A stretch of DNA of 64,000 nucleotides from Dactylellina haptotyla (taxonomy: Eukaryota > Ascomycota > Orbiliomycetes > Orbiliales > Orbiliaceae), in NCBI GenBank assembly GCA_031310005.1, contig CM062383.1, positions 2,728,001 to 2,792,000 of the forward strand, written 5' to 3'. The notes under the pieces were generated by a model, which saw only the letters and a list, made by a program, of their open reading frames with translations, made no database searches and had not been told where the DNA came from. Positions 43,295 to 57,132 of this stretch are shown here, one piece after another (position 1 is the stretch's first letter; every line of letters starts with the position of its first letter). The position numbers were made by a program, and so were the translations under genes.

Positions 43295-44769
43295 CTACTC
43301 GAACACAACAACGGTAGCCGTTGCACTAGCAGTGGTAGTAACCTGGGTAGCATTTCGAGAATAAATATTCATTCTCCAAGTCGCACCACAATTCTGATGG
43401 GAGTTGCCAGCGCAACTCTGCTTGCACTGAGCAGCTGGTTGGGTCTCTGGGTTGACCATCGTGTTACCGCAAAAGCATTGGCTAGTGAAGATCAGGATTA
43501 GTATAAGTCTTGTAAAAAAACGAACTGGCAGAGGACTATTGGAATCCAAAAGAAAACTCACTTTCCATATTCAACTGCGGCGTAGCTATAACCTGCTCCA
43601 AAGCAGATTTCGAAGCACTTGCTAACAGTGAGATCAGATACACCAGCAACACTATGGTTGTTAAGCACTCTGGTTGGTCTATCGGTATAGCACCCGAGTT
43701 CCTGGATATTGAGAGGCACAGATGCAACAGCGTTCGTTGGACTGCATGTATCCTCGAGTACAGTGGTCGGAGCAGTCACCGTGACAATAGATGTGTAATC
43801 TTCTGGGGAGCTGTAAGTCACAGTGGTGGTAGAAACGGTTGCGGTTTTGGTGATAGTAGCAGGGACGATATTTTTCTTGTAGACCATCATTCTCCAAACG
43901 CCACCGCAATTCTGATTAGGAGCTCCCGAGCAAGCCATGTTACAATCAGTATTCGCTGCAACCGTATTTCCGATCGCATTTCCACAGAAGCATTGCCTAT
44001 CGAACGGTTAGTATATTCATTTGTTCATACCCAAAGTTTAGACTTTCCGGGGCTCTAGAGCAATTAACTTACGATCCATATTGAACACCAGCGTAGAGGT
44101 AACCCTGATTGAAACACGCGGCTAGACACTTTGGGATTGTCATTTTGCCAGATTCAGATGTTATGACTTGCATCGGTAAGATACGGTTTGCAGTGTCGCT
44201 ATAACAGCCGAGCTCATCCCAATTACGAAGAACGGGTGGATATGTTGAACTAGGTTCGCATGCACCATCGACGATGGTAGGAGTAACTGTGATAGTCTTC
44301 GTCGTGATTACCCTAGACCTGGTGCTGGTACTGGTGGTGCTTGGTTTGGTCTCGGTGGTAGTAACTTCGTCGCCCCCCTCTGTGATTGTGATTGCGTCGG
44401 TAATGTGATCGGTGACTGTGACAGTAGAGGCGCCACCAGGAACGGTCACGGTAATCGGATCAGACACAGTGACAGTACCAGTGCTATACTCAAACAAAGA
44501 CTTCGTCTCAGTGACCGTCTCGGTAACTGTCTCGGTAACCGGGGATCCAGTTCCTAAGTCATTGTAAGTTTAACGTTGCTATATATTTCGAGAAAGTGAT
44601 GCTAACCGCAATACTGGCGCTTGGCAAATGGGGCGGTCGAGGTCTGTACCATCGTATATGTCACAGTATACGCGCAGACGCAGGGTGTTTCCTGTCTAAC
44701 AACCAAGGCGGCCGCATTAGATGCCATCAGAGCCAATAATGCTCCTGTAATCTTTTGTTGGATATACAT
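43295..44769 (-). CDS. Secreted protein with two WSC domains
   Basis: Four exons (44769-44607, 44553-44073, 43996-43562, 43481-43295) give 421 aa. The signal peptide (MYIQQKITGALLALMASNAAA) and a short Cys-containing head are followed by a Thr/Val-rich linker (TVTETVTETVTETK). WSC domain 1 runs from LGCYSDTANRILP to NCGGVWRMMVY and WSC domain 2 from LGCYTDRPTRVL to NCGATWRMNIY. Each has the family Cys pattern, including QCFCGN and C-x-x-x-C. An intron interrupts each WSC domain just before the QCFCGN motif, in phase 2, which supports internal duplication. WSC domains bind cell-wall carbohydrate. No membrane helix or GPI signal is seen at the C-terminus, so a secreted wall-bound form is likely. 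Confidence 0.85.
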
Positions 44770-47165
44770 CTTTACAAAAGTATATTATAGTATAAGAAAT
44801 ATTAGTATATTAGGGATATAAGCAGAAAATATCGATAGATACTTCGAATTATGCAAACTCTGCGTGCAACTATAGATAGAAGGATGCTGATGATGAGAGA
44901 ACACCAGAATATGGATGATCTTCTAGCAGTATTTATACAAATCTTGTCGAAAGGGTTGAAGTATGTTAGCATTCGCATTGAGGACTCAAAATAGATAATT
45001 CCTTGCGCATTTCCTTTTTTCTCCATGGTCCTGTGATTTCGGAAACGATCTACCACTTTCCTTTGAGACATCATGAAGTCCACTATCAATTGGATCGGCA
45101 ACTCAGCAATTTACTATTATGCTTATAGCCTCTAGACTATAATAATTTTTATGAGAATTGAGAAGTGAGTAAAATCTAAGCGATAAAATCGAGATAAACA
45201 ACATGGTAAACAAAATCGCAGGCGAGTCTGTTTTTGATTCTATATCGAAAGATATACAAGGATCAGTTAAGAGAGGTCACCGCCTCAGTATACTATATCA
45301 TCAAGCTCTATATCCTCACGGTTTTTGATTGTATCGGATTTTCTAGGGAGAAAACATGCTACGTGCTATGAATATAATGAATGCAACATATCGACACAAT
45401 AGCTCACGATCCAGTTTTGGAGGTCCCCTAAAACCCCAAGCACGTGCCCATCATTTCGATTCGCTCAAGCTCCAACTTTTAATTTAGAATACTCTTTTTC
45501 GCTTCTATTAATGACCAAGTCAAATTACTCTATCGGCAAGACTAGCTAATTGTAACTTCAATAGATCATAGTATTCGACGCCCAGAGTGGCCAATATCAA
45601 GTGCTTAGCGATGTCTAAGACCATCTCCCGTCACAGACCCTTGACCCTTTGCGAATACGAGGGCAGGGTCCCCAAAGCCGTACAATGCAATAAATATTCA
45701 CAATGTCATCTAGAGTAAAATAGCTGTAGCGAGTAGGGGTATGTAAGGCCCCGTATTTAAGGCCCCGTATGTAAGGCCCTTTCGAATGACCCGGAGTTAA
45801 GCTTTATCTAAACCCATTTACATCGCACTCGGAGCTCGCATGCAGGAACCGAGGCATCAATTTAGTCCTTCTCCCTATATTCTGCATTATGCAAAAGAAC
45901 AGAGAAACGAACTAAAACGCTTTTCTTAAAAATTGAATCCCTGCATATAAGATTTTCGGAAAATATTTTAAGTGTGGTAATGATTTTCCTCGCGTACCGC
46001 ATGCTGGCTGAGCAAATGTTTGTGTTACAACGGATTATGTGGACCACTCCGTTGATATCAGGACCGATCGCCAGTTTGCTTTCGCATAATCGTCGTTTAA
46101 ATATTGCATTGTATTCTAGCTACCGGGGATTTCACGACAGATGTCTTAATATATATTCATATAAACATCTCCACATATTGTTCCTTCTAAGGCTCTATAT
46201 GGAGATGCCATAGCCTAGTTCGCATAGACTAGCGTTTGCGTGGATATTGAATGCAATGAGCTTGTGGATGTTACACTGTTTCGAAAAAAAATATTAAAGG
46301 TCGTATTTAAAACTACCTACTATCTAGAGAATTTTTTTAGGTGTAGTTACAGTATCACAAGGGGTTTTCAAAAAAGCAAAAGGCAATTGCGTGAGCGGCA
46401 TGCAATAGGCGGCGAAACGACGAAATAGCAAAATAGAAGCGCAGTGCAATTACGAATAACGAAAACAAAAACCAGAAGGACGCCTTCAACAAGAAAATAA
46501 TATTAATTACATCTGTCTTGCGTCTAGAAAAATCGAGTCTTGACTATCTGTGAAGAGCCTCCTCTAAGTTCTAGCAAGGCAGAAGAGAAGAGAAGAAAGC
46601 AAACAAATAAAGCCGCAGTTTAAAGTATGAAAAAGGATGATGAACGCCGATACCTTAAACATAAACCAACGGAGGATAGAGGGGTTGACACACCGTTTTT
46701 GAGGTTAGTTGTGACCTCTGATCTATCCAAAAATCCGCTGGTGATATAATATTAACACCTCTTCGATTACTATTTCTTTTTTTGAACTTTCCTTCTTTTT
46801 CTCATCTTTTTTTTGTACATTTATCCCTGTTGCCTATAAAGGATTTTCTCTCGCTTCATAATAAAGTTTCTTTTTTTGTTTTTCTCTTTTGTTTCATTTT
46901 GATTTCTCACTGAGCTGTTGTAGCGATTAGCATAAAGCCATTGGGGTTTGACCTAGCATAGTGGCGTGCCAGGGAACAACCGGCGTAAAGTAACTAGACT
47001 GGCCGCCTCAGTATATAGAATCGTAGTATCCGAAAGTCGAAGTCATTGGGGTATCATATCATTGAATATCAGGGATTTGGGGGTCAATTAAGATGGCCTG
47101 TTACATTGTCGACGTGACTTGATAAGCCGCGGGTGTTGAGGGGTCGTAAACGGAAAGTTAATCAC
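44770..47165. other. 2.4 kb AT-rich stretch without genes
   Basis: No supported gene. It contains a 14-bp triple repeat at 45739-45780 and pyrimidine-rich tracts at 46770-46910. Codon-like organisation is absent and stops are frequent in all frames. It may be an old decayed region, but no element family could be recognised. Confidence 0.45.
45739..45780. repeat. 14-bp tandem repeat x3
   Basis: GTATGTAAGGCCCC, GTATTTAAGGCCCC and GTATGTAAGGCCCT follow head to tail, with one change in each of the last two units. Confidence 0.8.
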
Positions 47166-49856
<2,691 letters not shown>

Positions 49857-50488
49857 TGTGCACTGTGTCGAAGGTGGTGGGGTTAGTTGCGGACTAGTGA
49901 CGGGGGAAGGATGGGGAGGGAGACGAAAGACGAAAGGAAGATGAGCCTGGGGTTTAAGTTGGTTAGTAACGGGCGCGATGATGCGTGTGTTGTTGCGGTG
50001 CTGGCAACACGAGCCACAATTCCAAGCGAGCGTGGCGCCAAAATGCGACCGATCGTGTGCCCCGCCACATTGTCCAATATAACTTCGAACAAATACCACA
50101 GGAACTTGCAGGATTATTGAAACCAGATGGTCTAAAAATAACCTCTATCTGAAGGTAGAACTCGGTTCAATTGCAATTTTAAAATACAATCTAGCTTGGG
50201 ATTGTATTGAGGGATACCAATAAATATCTCTAGACCAGATCCGCAGAGACTCAAAGATTCCAAGAGATTTACGGTTTGGCATCGATGAAATAGATTCCCA
50301 AATTTTTATTTCTTCCCTTTGATTTCTATAGCTTGTTTAATGTATACTATCATTTTCGTATTCCAAAAATTCATATAAAAGACTTTTCGACGCCATCCCG
50401 TAATCTGTGGTGATAAGATATGTTTTTCTCCAAAAATCCACAATCGATCACTGAATGCCAGAAGATCTGTCTAAAAGTCGAAGAAGGT
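49857..50488. other. Intergenic, 0.63 kb
   Basis: Promoter of the poly(A) polymerase gene and 3' region of the methyltransferase gene. No gene is seen. Confidence 0.45.
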
Positions 50489-52337
50489 CTATTTAACGTT
50501 CAAAACCTCATCAGCCTCCTTCGCTTCCCCCTCATCTCCCAGTTTACCCTCACCGGCTTCCTTCGATTTATCACCTTCCCTCTCTTCTTCACTAGCATAA
50601 CGATTCCTCAAACTCGCCTTAACCACTTCCGAGACATTATCCGTCTTCTTCGCGATCCAAAATTCCGGCTCATATATATATCGCCCCATACACTTCTCAT
50701 CCTCGATATACCCAGTCTTGCCGGTCTTTTGTTCCAAAAACTCGAAGCCGTAAAGCTTCGCAAGTTGAACTACTTCCTCGAGCGTGAACTCTAGACTTCC
50801 GCGCCACTCAGGCCCATTGTTGGCGTGCGAGTGTGCGTTCTCTTCTGAAGAGTGACTGTGGTTGTGAGGGTGTGTATGTGGTTGGTCGCCGTCATGAGAA
50901 TGAGCGTGGGTATGGGTGTGGGAAGCGGACGCATCCAAGTTAGAGCCTGGTGGGAGCTGTGGAGCTGTATCATCACAAACATCATATAAAGTTAGCTATG
51001 CGTAAGTCGTATATAAATATAATTAAATTTGCAAGAAGGGTAAGATTTATACAATATACCTTCCGCATCTTCAACACCGCTCTCAACGGCTTCGAAACTC
51101 TTGACTTCATTCTTCCTCCCCCCATCTCCATCTTTATTCTCAGTCGCATCGGCGCCCTCCCAGTGCCACAAAAGCGGACCATAATTAACCCAAGCACCCT
51201 CGGTAACGAGAACGTTGCTGATAGTCTCCAAGTAATCCAGCAGGTTCCTTGCAGTATCAATGAAGAAGCAAGTAACCACGCAATCGAACGAGTCTTTCGC
51301 GCCAGGGTTATTGTAGCTTTCGACAAACTCGCCGGCAGACATGGAAAAGTACTGGCTCGGACGGTAGCGGTAGATGGCCGGACGGCGATGCGCACCCTCG
51401 GGGACCTCGAATTCGAGTGGTTTGTTCAATTCCGCGGCGGGGTAGACATCAGGAATAGTGATAGCTCGTAGCTGATTGTCCCGCGAGCGGTGGTGAGAGA
51501 AACTCAAACAGAAAGGGTGGATAGTGAACTCATCCGCTTTAGTCGTACTATTAAACGAAAAGCCGTACGTCAGTGTCATATTCTATTACCTTTTCATATC
51601 GTCGTATAGATATGCAGATGCTAAACTTACTTGTTAAGAACGAAGTTGGAGGCCACAAGTTGGTGATAGGAGAATTCGTTTCCCTCGCACGCATACCCTT
51701 GTCTGCAGATCTCGAAAGCCAGGCGTCCGAGGCCAGCTCCAGGGACGAGGACTCGAGCATCACAGCGTGGCTTGAGCCTACCGAAAAGTCTATCGATGGC
51801 ATCCAAGATGGGGCCGTAGCATTCCTGTCGCTCCTGCGCACCTTCGGCACTCCAGTCTCGCATAAACTGTTTTAATGTGCTGCGAGCTTTATCCATATCC
51901 CCGCTGTCGGCAAGATGTTTCCATTGCTCGGCAGTGGTCACTTCAATGCCGAAACTATCGCATCCGGACTTTAGAAGTGCTTCTGCAAAGGTAGCGTTTC
52001 GCTCGATGCATTCGTCGATTTTATCGAGAGTGGGCTGGAAACCGATGGTCTTTAGAATATCTTGTTGGGCACGAGGAAGAGAGTAGAAGTTACGTCGACG
52101 GCGGTGAGTAAAGGTATAGTGAGCCGCACGACGGTAGAGACTACCAATTTCGATTGTTAGTTCCGCATGCTTACCTTTGGTGGTGCAACGAAGTAGGTAG
52201 AGGATTGTCACAACTTACTAAAACGAAGCAAGCGTTGCCATCAAGACACTTTGCTCATCTTCACATGAAGGGTCAAATATTCCTATTCCTCTGGCTTCAG
52301 CTTCGTCGCCTCTATACTCGTAGATACTCAAAAGCAT
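50489..52337 (-). CDS. Carnosine N-methyltransferase family protein (N2227) with His-rich insertion
   Basis: Four exons (52337-52219, 52140-51631, 51547-51060, 50964-50489) give 530 aa. It belongs to the N2227/UPF0586 family, SAM-dependent methyltransferases acting on His-containing dipeptides in animals. Visible are HYTFTHRRRRNFYSLP, the SAM-binding loop RVLVPGAGLGRLAFEI, NEFSYHQLVASNFVLN, FDCVVTCFFIDTARN and GAWVNYGPLLWHWEG. After the last intron comes a stretch of about 35 aa with more than ten His (HTHTHAHSHDG, HTHPHNHSH) not usual for the family; the fold then resumes at SLEFTLEEVVQLAKLYGFEFLEQ. The tail is Glu/Lys-rich. The N-terminus may be longer: an ATG at 52810 opens MPELERYSDHDHAHAK followed by a good donor, but the phase does not fit the acceptor I see. 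Confidence 0.85.
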
Positions 52338-52820
52338 GATTGTTGATCTACAACGGTCGAGTAAATAGATGGTTCCCGCAGGGCGAATGTTAAGAAGACG
52401 AAATGTGGGGGAAAGAGAATGTTTGAAGGACAGAATACACCATTAAATACCGTCAGGGATATTATGAGAAGAGTCAGGCGTGCTAATATCAAATGAAGAA
52501 CAGCAACATATATGTTTTGATGACGAAGGATAGAGAACGGAAGCCACGGGACAGGCTGCTTTCCAAACCGCAGCCTGTTCTTACAGCTATCAAGAAGCTT
52601 GAATGTGTATATATTCAGCAAGAAATACATCATGTACAAAATTAAAATCTGGTTATCCGTCATATTTTGGTTTGGTGATATCTGAAAACAAAAGCCTAGC
52701 GGAACATCCGGAACGAAGAGTTGAAATATAGCAATGGAAAAATGGAAAAAATAGGTCATACCTTTTGCATGAGCGTGGTCATGGTCACTGTATCGTTCTA
52801 ACTCCGGCATATTGACTATC

Positions 52821-52842
52821 TAGCGGTACCTAGATACCGCTA
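52821..52842. repeat. 8-bp inverted repeat
   Basis: TAGCGGTA (52821-52828) and TACCGCTA (52835-52842) flank CCTAGA. Confidence 0.55.
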
Positions 52843-53230
52843 AGAACAGTTCAGACGCTGGGTGTTGAAAATATGTACGACGCCCAGCCTAGATTATCCG
52901 GATATCTTCTCAAAGATATATCAATCTTGGTGAGAAGGTCAAGGTACTCTGAGGTTGGCAGCCCTTGTTATAGCAACTTCGCTGTGCAAGTACCTGCGAC
53001 CTGCTATTCCACTCAATGGTGTATACCGATGCCGAGCTTATATATGTCTGTGCACGCCGCTTTTGGTTTCGTGGAGTAAGTTTACGATTGGTTGAGGGTG
53101 TCTGCAGTCGCGTTCGGATTTCAAAGACACTATCTACAACGCAAAAAATGCAACAGATTGTCAGAATTCTCTGATGTAGAGATATTACTGGTAAAGTGGT
53201 AAGTCATGATTTTTTGCGTCTGTGATGTAG

Positions 53231-53281
53231 TACATCAAAGCCCAGCGCTTACGGAGCAAGTAAAACGTGATCTTTGATGTA
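53231..53281. repeat. 10-bp inverted repeat with GATGTA words
   Basis: TACATCAAAG (53231-53240) is the reverse complement of CTTTGATGTA (53272-53281). The word GATGTAG also occurs near 53174, at 53224-53230 and at 53277-53283. Confidence 0.55.
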
Positions 53282-53671
53282 GATTTTACAATGGAACAAG
53301 GATCTTGGGTTTGTTTATCACCTAACATTCAGTATTTTGGAATTGTAAGGTGGAAGGTCTTAAAAACTAAAGTGAAAATTGCACCAATTATATTACTGCT
53401 ATACGGGTGTATCTAAATTTATAAAGGCTATGTAAGACGAAGAGAGGGTAGAAATAAACAGCGAGTTGAATTAAATTGAGCTCTTCGGCTTATAATCAAC
53501 TAGTCGGAAATATGATTCGTCGCTTCACATAGGAAAAGGTCGATTATATTAGAGGTCATAAGTCATTTTTATTACTATATCTGTAAGTTCTATATGAGAA
53601 TCCTTTTAAATTTTGTCCCTAATTTCCTCTAACCCATCTCCCCCTCAATCTAACCACACAAATCCTCGCCA

Positions 53672-54343
53672 TTACGCAGTCTTCTTGACCACCTCCTCTT
53701 TCTTCGCGAGCTTCAAACCCTTCGAAATCTCCAAGTAGCTAATCCAGCAAAGCCAGCCGGGCACCCAAACCCACAGCATATTAAAGAAGAATAAATAAAC
53801 CCACTTGTACATGAAATTGCTCGTCTCAAGCGCCATACTACCCGTCAACCACTCCGGCGCAAACGTCATCCACCCGCCGTAAATCTCCCCAACAGCAACC
53901 ACCAGAATCCAGAACCAGACGTTAGGAGACCCCTTCACCAGCAGGTAGCAGATATAAGCCGCCCCGGGCCCTTCCAACAGCACGGTGGGCAATTCGATAG
54001 CGACGACGACGGGATCGGCAACAGCCCATCGCGAGTCCGCCTTGGCGTATTCCTGCCAGATCAGGGCGAAGGGCGCGGAGGAGTACTGAGCGCCGTAGTA
54101 TTTCTTATCCGGGGTGTACGAGAAGAAGGAGTGGTAGAGGAAGGAGGCCTCGAGGATCATGTGGGTGAGGGCGTCGAAGAGGTGCCAGATGAAAATGAAG
54201 CGGATGGTGAAATTGGACGCGGCGGGGAGCGCAGAGAGGGAGATGAGGTAGGCGACGATGAGGAGGAGGAGCATGAAGACGAAGGAGACGACCGTGATGG
54301 TGTCTATCAGCTCAAGGATCGAGGGGGCGGTTTCTGTCGACAT
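53672..54343 (-). CDS. EBP-family (EXPERA) membrane protein, sterol-isomerase-like
   Basis: A single exon of 223 aa with about five membrane helices. The family hallmarks of emopamil-binding protein / delta8-delta7 sterol isomerase are present: HLFDALTHMILEASF in helix 2, EYAKADSRWAVADP, GEIYGGWMTFAPEWLTGS and YLFFFNMLWVWVPGWL in the last helix. The Lys-rich C-terminus (KKEEVVKKTA) suits an ER protein. Fungi use such proteins in ergosterol synthesis (Erg2 is a different fold), or they are paralogues of unknown substrate, so isomerase activity is inferred only. Confidence 0.85.
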   Translation of the reverse strand: MSTETAPSILELIDTITVVSFVFMLLLLIVAYLISLSALPAASNFTIRFIFIWHLFDALTHMILEASFLYHSFFSYTPDKKYYGAQYSSAPFALIWQEYAKADSRWAVADPVVVAIELPTVLLEGPGAAYICYLLVKGSPNVWFWILVVAVGEIYGGWMTFAPEWLTGSMALETSNFMYKWVYLFFFNMLWVWVPGWLCWISYLEISKGLKLAKKEEVVKKTA

Positions 54344-54724
54344 TTTTGCTATTTTGGGTCTTGCGACACCGGTAAAAGTGGTTTTAGTAGCCGGAAGGGG
54401 GGGAGATGGTCAATTGACGCGTGGTAACCCGGTGGCTACGGTCAATTGAGTCGCGATATATCGATAGGAGGTATCGAGCGCGATCGCGGGTGGAGGAGAG
54501 GTGAGATTAAGGTGCTGAGGTTAAAGGCTGGTGAGCCAGAGCTTCGCGAAGGTCGAAGGTCGCACGGCTGCGGTGTTTCGTGCAGCCAATTGCACTGTGC
54601 CCCCGGCTGTCATCACAATTTCAGCCAAAACCGGCCGCCGGAGCTCCACCCGCGAACACCATGAGTCCAGGACGCTATCGCGAAGTTGAATTGTCAGCAG
54701 AATCCACAGTGGCGAGGAATAAAC

Positions 54725-54758
54725 GCTGGTGTTAGTAATGAGAGCTGGTGTTAGTAAT
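54725..54758. repeat. 15-bp direct repeat
   Basis: GCTGGTGTTAGTAAT occurs at 54725-54739 and again at 54744-54758. Confidence 0.75.
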
Positions 54759-54959
54759 CGAAGCCACTATCGGGACGTCTCTCGGCTCCTGAAATGACGT
54801 TTGCGAGCGGAGTTCCTGCTGGCTGCGTTCGGCTGGCGAAGGCGGCTTCCCCACAACGACGCCCGCAGCGGATGCAAAATGTGTGGTTCGACAGCCCCTC
54901 CGCGAGCTCCATCCGGGCGGGACGGACGCTTTCGACGACGCTTCGAGTCCGCCGGTGTC

Positions 54960-54967
54960 TATAAAAG
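54960..54967 (+). promoter_or_regulatory. TATA box
   Basis: TATAAAAG lies 121 bases upstream of the ATG at 55081, a usual spacing for a fungal TATA box with a short leader. Confidence 0.6.
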
Positions 54968-55080
54968 GCTGTGGTTCTGCAGATACTCCGTATACCGGGC
55001 AAGATCCACAATAATAAACCCGGCCGTTGTCATCACGAATATATTAATTATATAATATAATACGAATAATTTATCGCGAA

Positions 55081-56417
55081 ATGGCTACCGTCAACGTCGG
55101 CCTGATTGGATACGGCCTGTCCACCACGGCCTTCCATATCCCCACCATCTCCGCCGTCCCCAATGCCAAAGTCTACGCTGTCGTCCAGCGCGCGGGTGCT
55201 CCGGCCTCGTCCTCGGGCGTAAAGAAGGGCGAACACGTCACAATTGACTACCCGGATGTTAAGCATTACCAAGACGCTACGAGCCTGTTCAAGGACCCTA
55301 ACGTGCACCTGGTCATCCTCTGCACACCTAGTCCCGGGCACTACGACCTTGCGAAGGAGGCGCTGGAGAATGGCAAGCACGGTATGTCTCTAAACTACCA
55401 ATTGTTCTCGCATATATGCGTATAAATATATGCATAAATTTATCTAATATATATTCAACAGTAATCGTGGAGAAGCCGTTCTGCCCCACCACCCAGGACT
55501 GCACCTCTCTCATCAATATCGCCCAAAAGTCCAATCTGCTCATATCCGTCTACCAGAACCGTCGCTGGGACTCGGACTACCTCACCCTCCAGCGCTATCT
55601 CACAGCCCCGCACACCGCACCCCTCCTGAATCCCATCATCTCCGTAACCTCCCAATTCAACCGCTACCGCCTCCCAACACCCGCCGCAGCAGCATCTAAA
55701 GGGTGGAAAACACAAGACCTGCCCGGCAACGGCATCCTCTACGACCTCGGCAGCCACCTGATCGACCAGATACTCAACCTCTTCGGCCTCCCAGACTGGC
55801 TATGGGCGCACACGGACAACCAGCGCCAAACGGAACCCCTCTCCGTTGACGACAGCTTCTCAATCTACATGTACTACACCGCAAAACCCGACTTCAACGG
55901 CGGTAAACCGCTGACCGTAGAGCTCAAATCGTCAATGGTGTCCCCCGTCGCCCGCCAGAACAGATGGGTGGTCAAGAGCTGGCAGGGCGGGTACAAGAAG
56001 TTCGGCATGGACGTGCAGGAGGACCAATTACGACTACACGCGATCCAAGCCGTCACAAGGGAGGATTACGGCGAGGAAAAAGTGGAAGAATGGCCCGAAG
56101 TCACAGTACCCGCCGGGATAGTGGGTACGCCCGAGGAGGCTCTGAATGAGATATTCGGCCAGGTGGCATCGCCGAGGCGGATTGGTGACTATGTTAGTGG
56201 GAAGGTGAAGCCCGAGAAGGGAGATTACGTGGAGTACTACAGGAATGTCATCGGCTGCGTGGGGAGGGTGTTAGGTGGACAGCCCGCTGATACTGTCAAG
56301 AAGGATTTGCACGTTAAGGCCGAGGAGGCGAGGAATACGATTGGTGTTATAGAGTTGGCAAGAGAGAGTGCGAAGACGGGGAATAGGGTTGATGTTAAAG
56401 GCAGATTGAAGTTTTGA
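55081..56417 (+). CDS. Gfo/Idh/MocA family NAD(P)-dependent oxidoreductase
   Basis: Two exons (55081-55381, 55462-56417) give 418 aa. The Rossmann N-terminus (VNVGLIGYGLSTTAFHIPTI) binds NAD(P), VILCTPSPGHYDLAKEALENGKHV and EKPF are family motifs, with the catalytic-type Lys in EKP. The C-terminal domain has YQNRRWDSDYLTLQRYL, GNGILYDLGSHLIDQILNLFG and a beta-sheet region. Related fungal enzymes act on sugars, inositols or biliverdin-like compounds; the substrate cannot be told from sequence. No targeting signal is seen, so it is likely cytosolic. Confidence 0.9.
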
Positions 56418-57132
56418 TTTTCCATTTAATGTACAGGTATATTTCTTTCTTAATGTTCCAAAAAGAAGCCAGAAAGGGCCATGGCTATGTACTGCCGAAT
56501 TGAAGGATGCATATCTAGTCTTTATATTGACTGTTAGCTATGAGAACAGAATATTCATTTATATGCAGTCAATGGGCAACGACAAAGGATATTTGTGTGA
56601 AAAAGTCAGATAAAATTATTTGGCAATATATTGGTTATCCACATTGCGGATTTCAGAACAGGTCTGATAATGTTTTTTCATCATATGAGTAGAACAATGC
56701 TACGGGTCTTGGGATCGAAGGGGATTGGAAATGGAGTGGTGAGCATACCTGTTACAATGCTACAGTATGGCGATGCGGACGGTGTTTATTGTGGGAGAAG
56801 AAAAAGATTCTCAGAAATTTCGCGAGAATTTTTTCGTTTTAAATGCGCTCCCGTGGCTGGTGGTCCCTGCGAACGTAATGTAGTAATGTGGCTGGTGGGT
56901 GGGTTCTGCAACAGGCGGCAACACACAAACCCGCCTCGGCTGAGAATAAGGCTGGCTCACAGAAAACAACCTGCGCAAGGATTCAATTCGGTGATATGCA
57001 TTGATGGCATCTCACTAGCGTTACCAAAGGGATAGATAACCTGCAAAGACATGCATTCTCCTGTTTGAAGACTGTTGCATTCTGAGAGCGTCAAGTTTCA
57101 AGCCTATTGCGCTTTAAAGTGGCGGCTGCAAT
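56418..57132. other. Intergenic, 0.7 kb
   Basis: 3' region of the oxidoreductase gene and promoter of the F-box gene. No gene is seen. Confidence 0.45.

Larger units (their letters stand above)
52338..53671. other. 1.3 kb intergenic with inverted repeats
   Basis: Contains a possible alternative first exon of the methyltransferase gene (52810-52763) and two inverted repeats (52821-52842 and 53231-53281). No other gene is supported. Confidence 0.45.
54344..55080. other. 0.74 kb divergent promoter region
   Basis: Lies between divergent starts of the EBP-like gene and the oxidoreductase gene. GC-rich. It holds a 15-bp direct repeat (54725-54739 and 54744-54758) and a TATA box before the oxidoreductase gene. 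Confidence 0.5.

Noticed and set aside
44770-47165. Search for a decayed transposon or viral relic in the AT-rich desert
   Set aside because: No terminal repeats, no polymerase or transposase motifs, and no target-site duplication could be seen.
50982-51471. ORFs on the plus strand opposite the methyltransferase exons
   Set aside because: Shadow frames; the minus strand carries SAM-binding and family motifs.
52328-52810. 160-codon minus ORF with hydrophobic segments upstream of the methyltransferase
   Set aside because: It looks like translated AT-rich intron or leader; only its first 16 codons are interesting as a possible exon.
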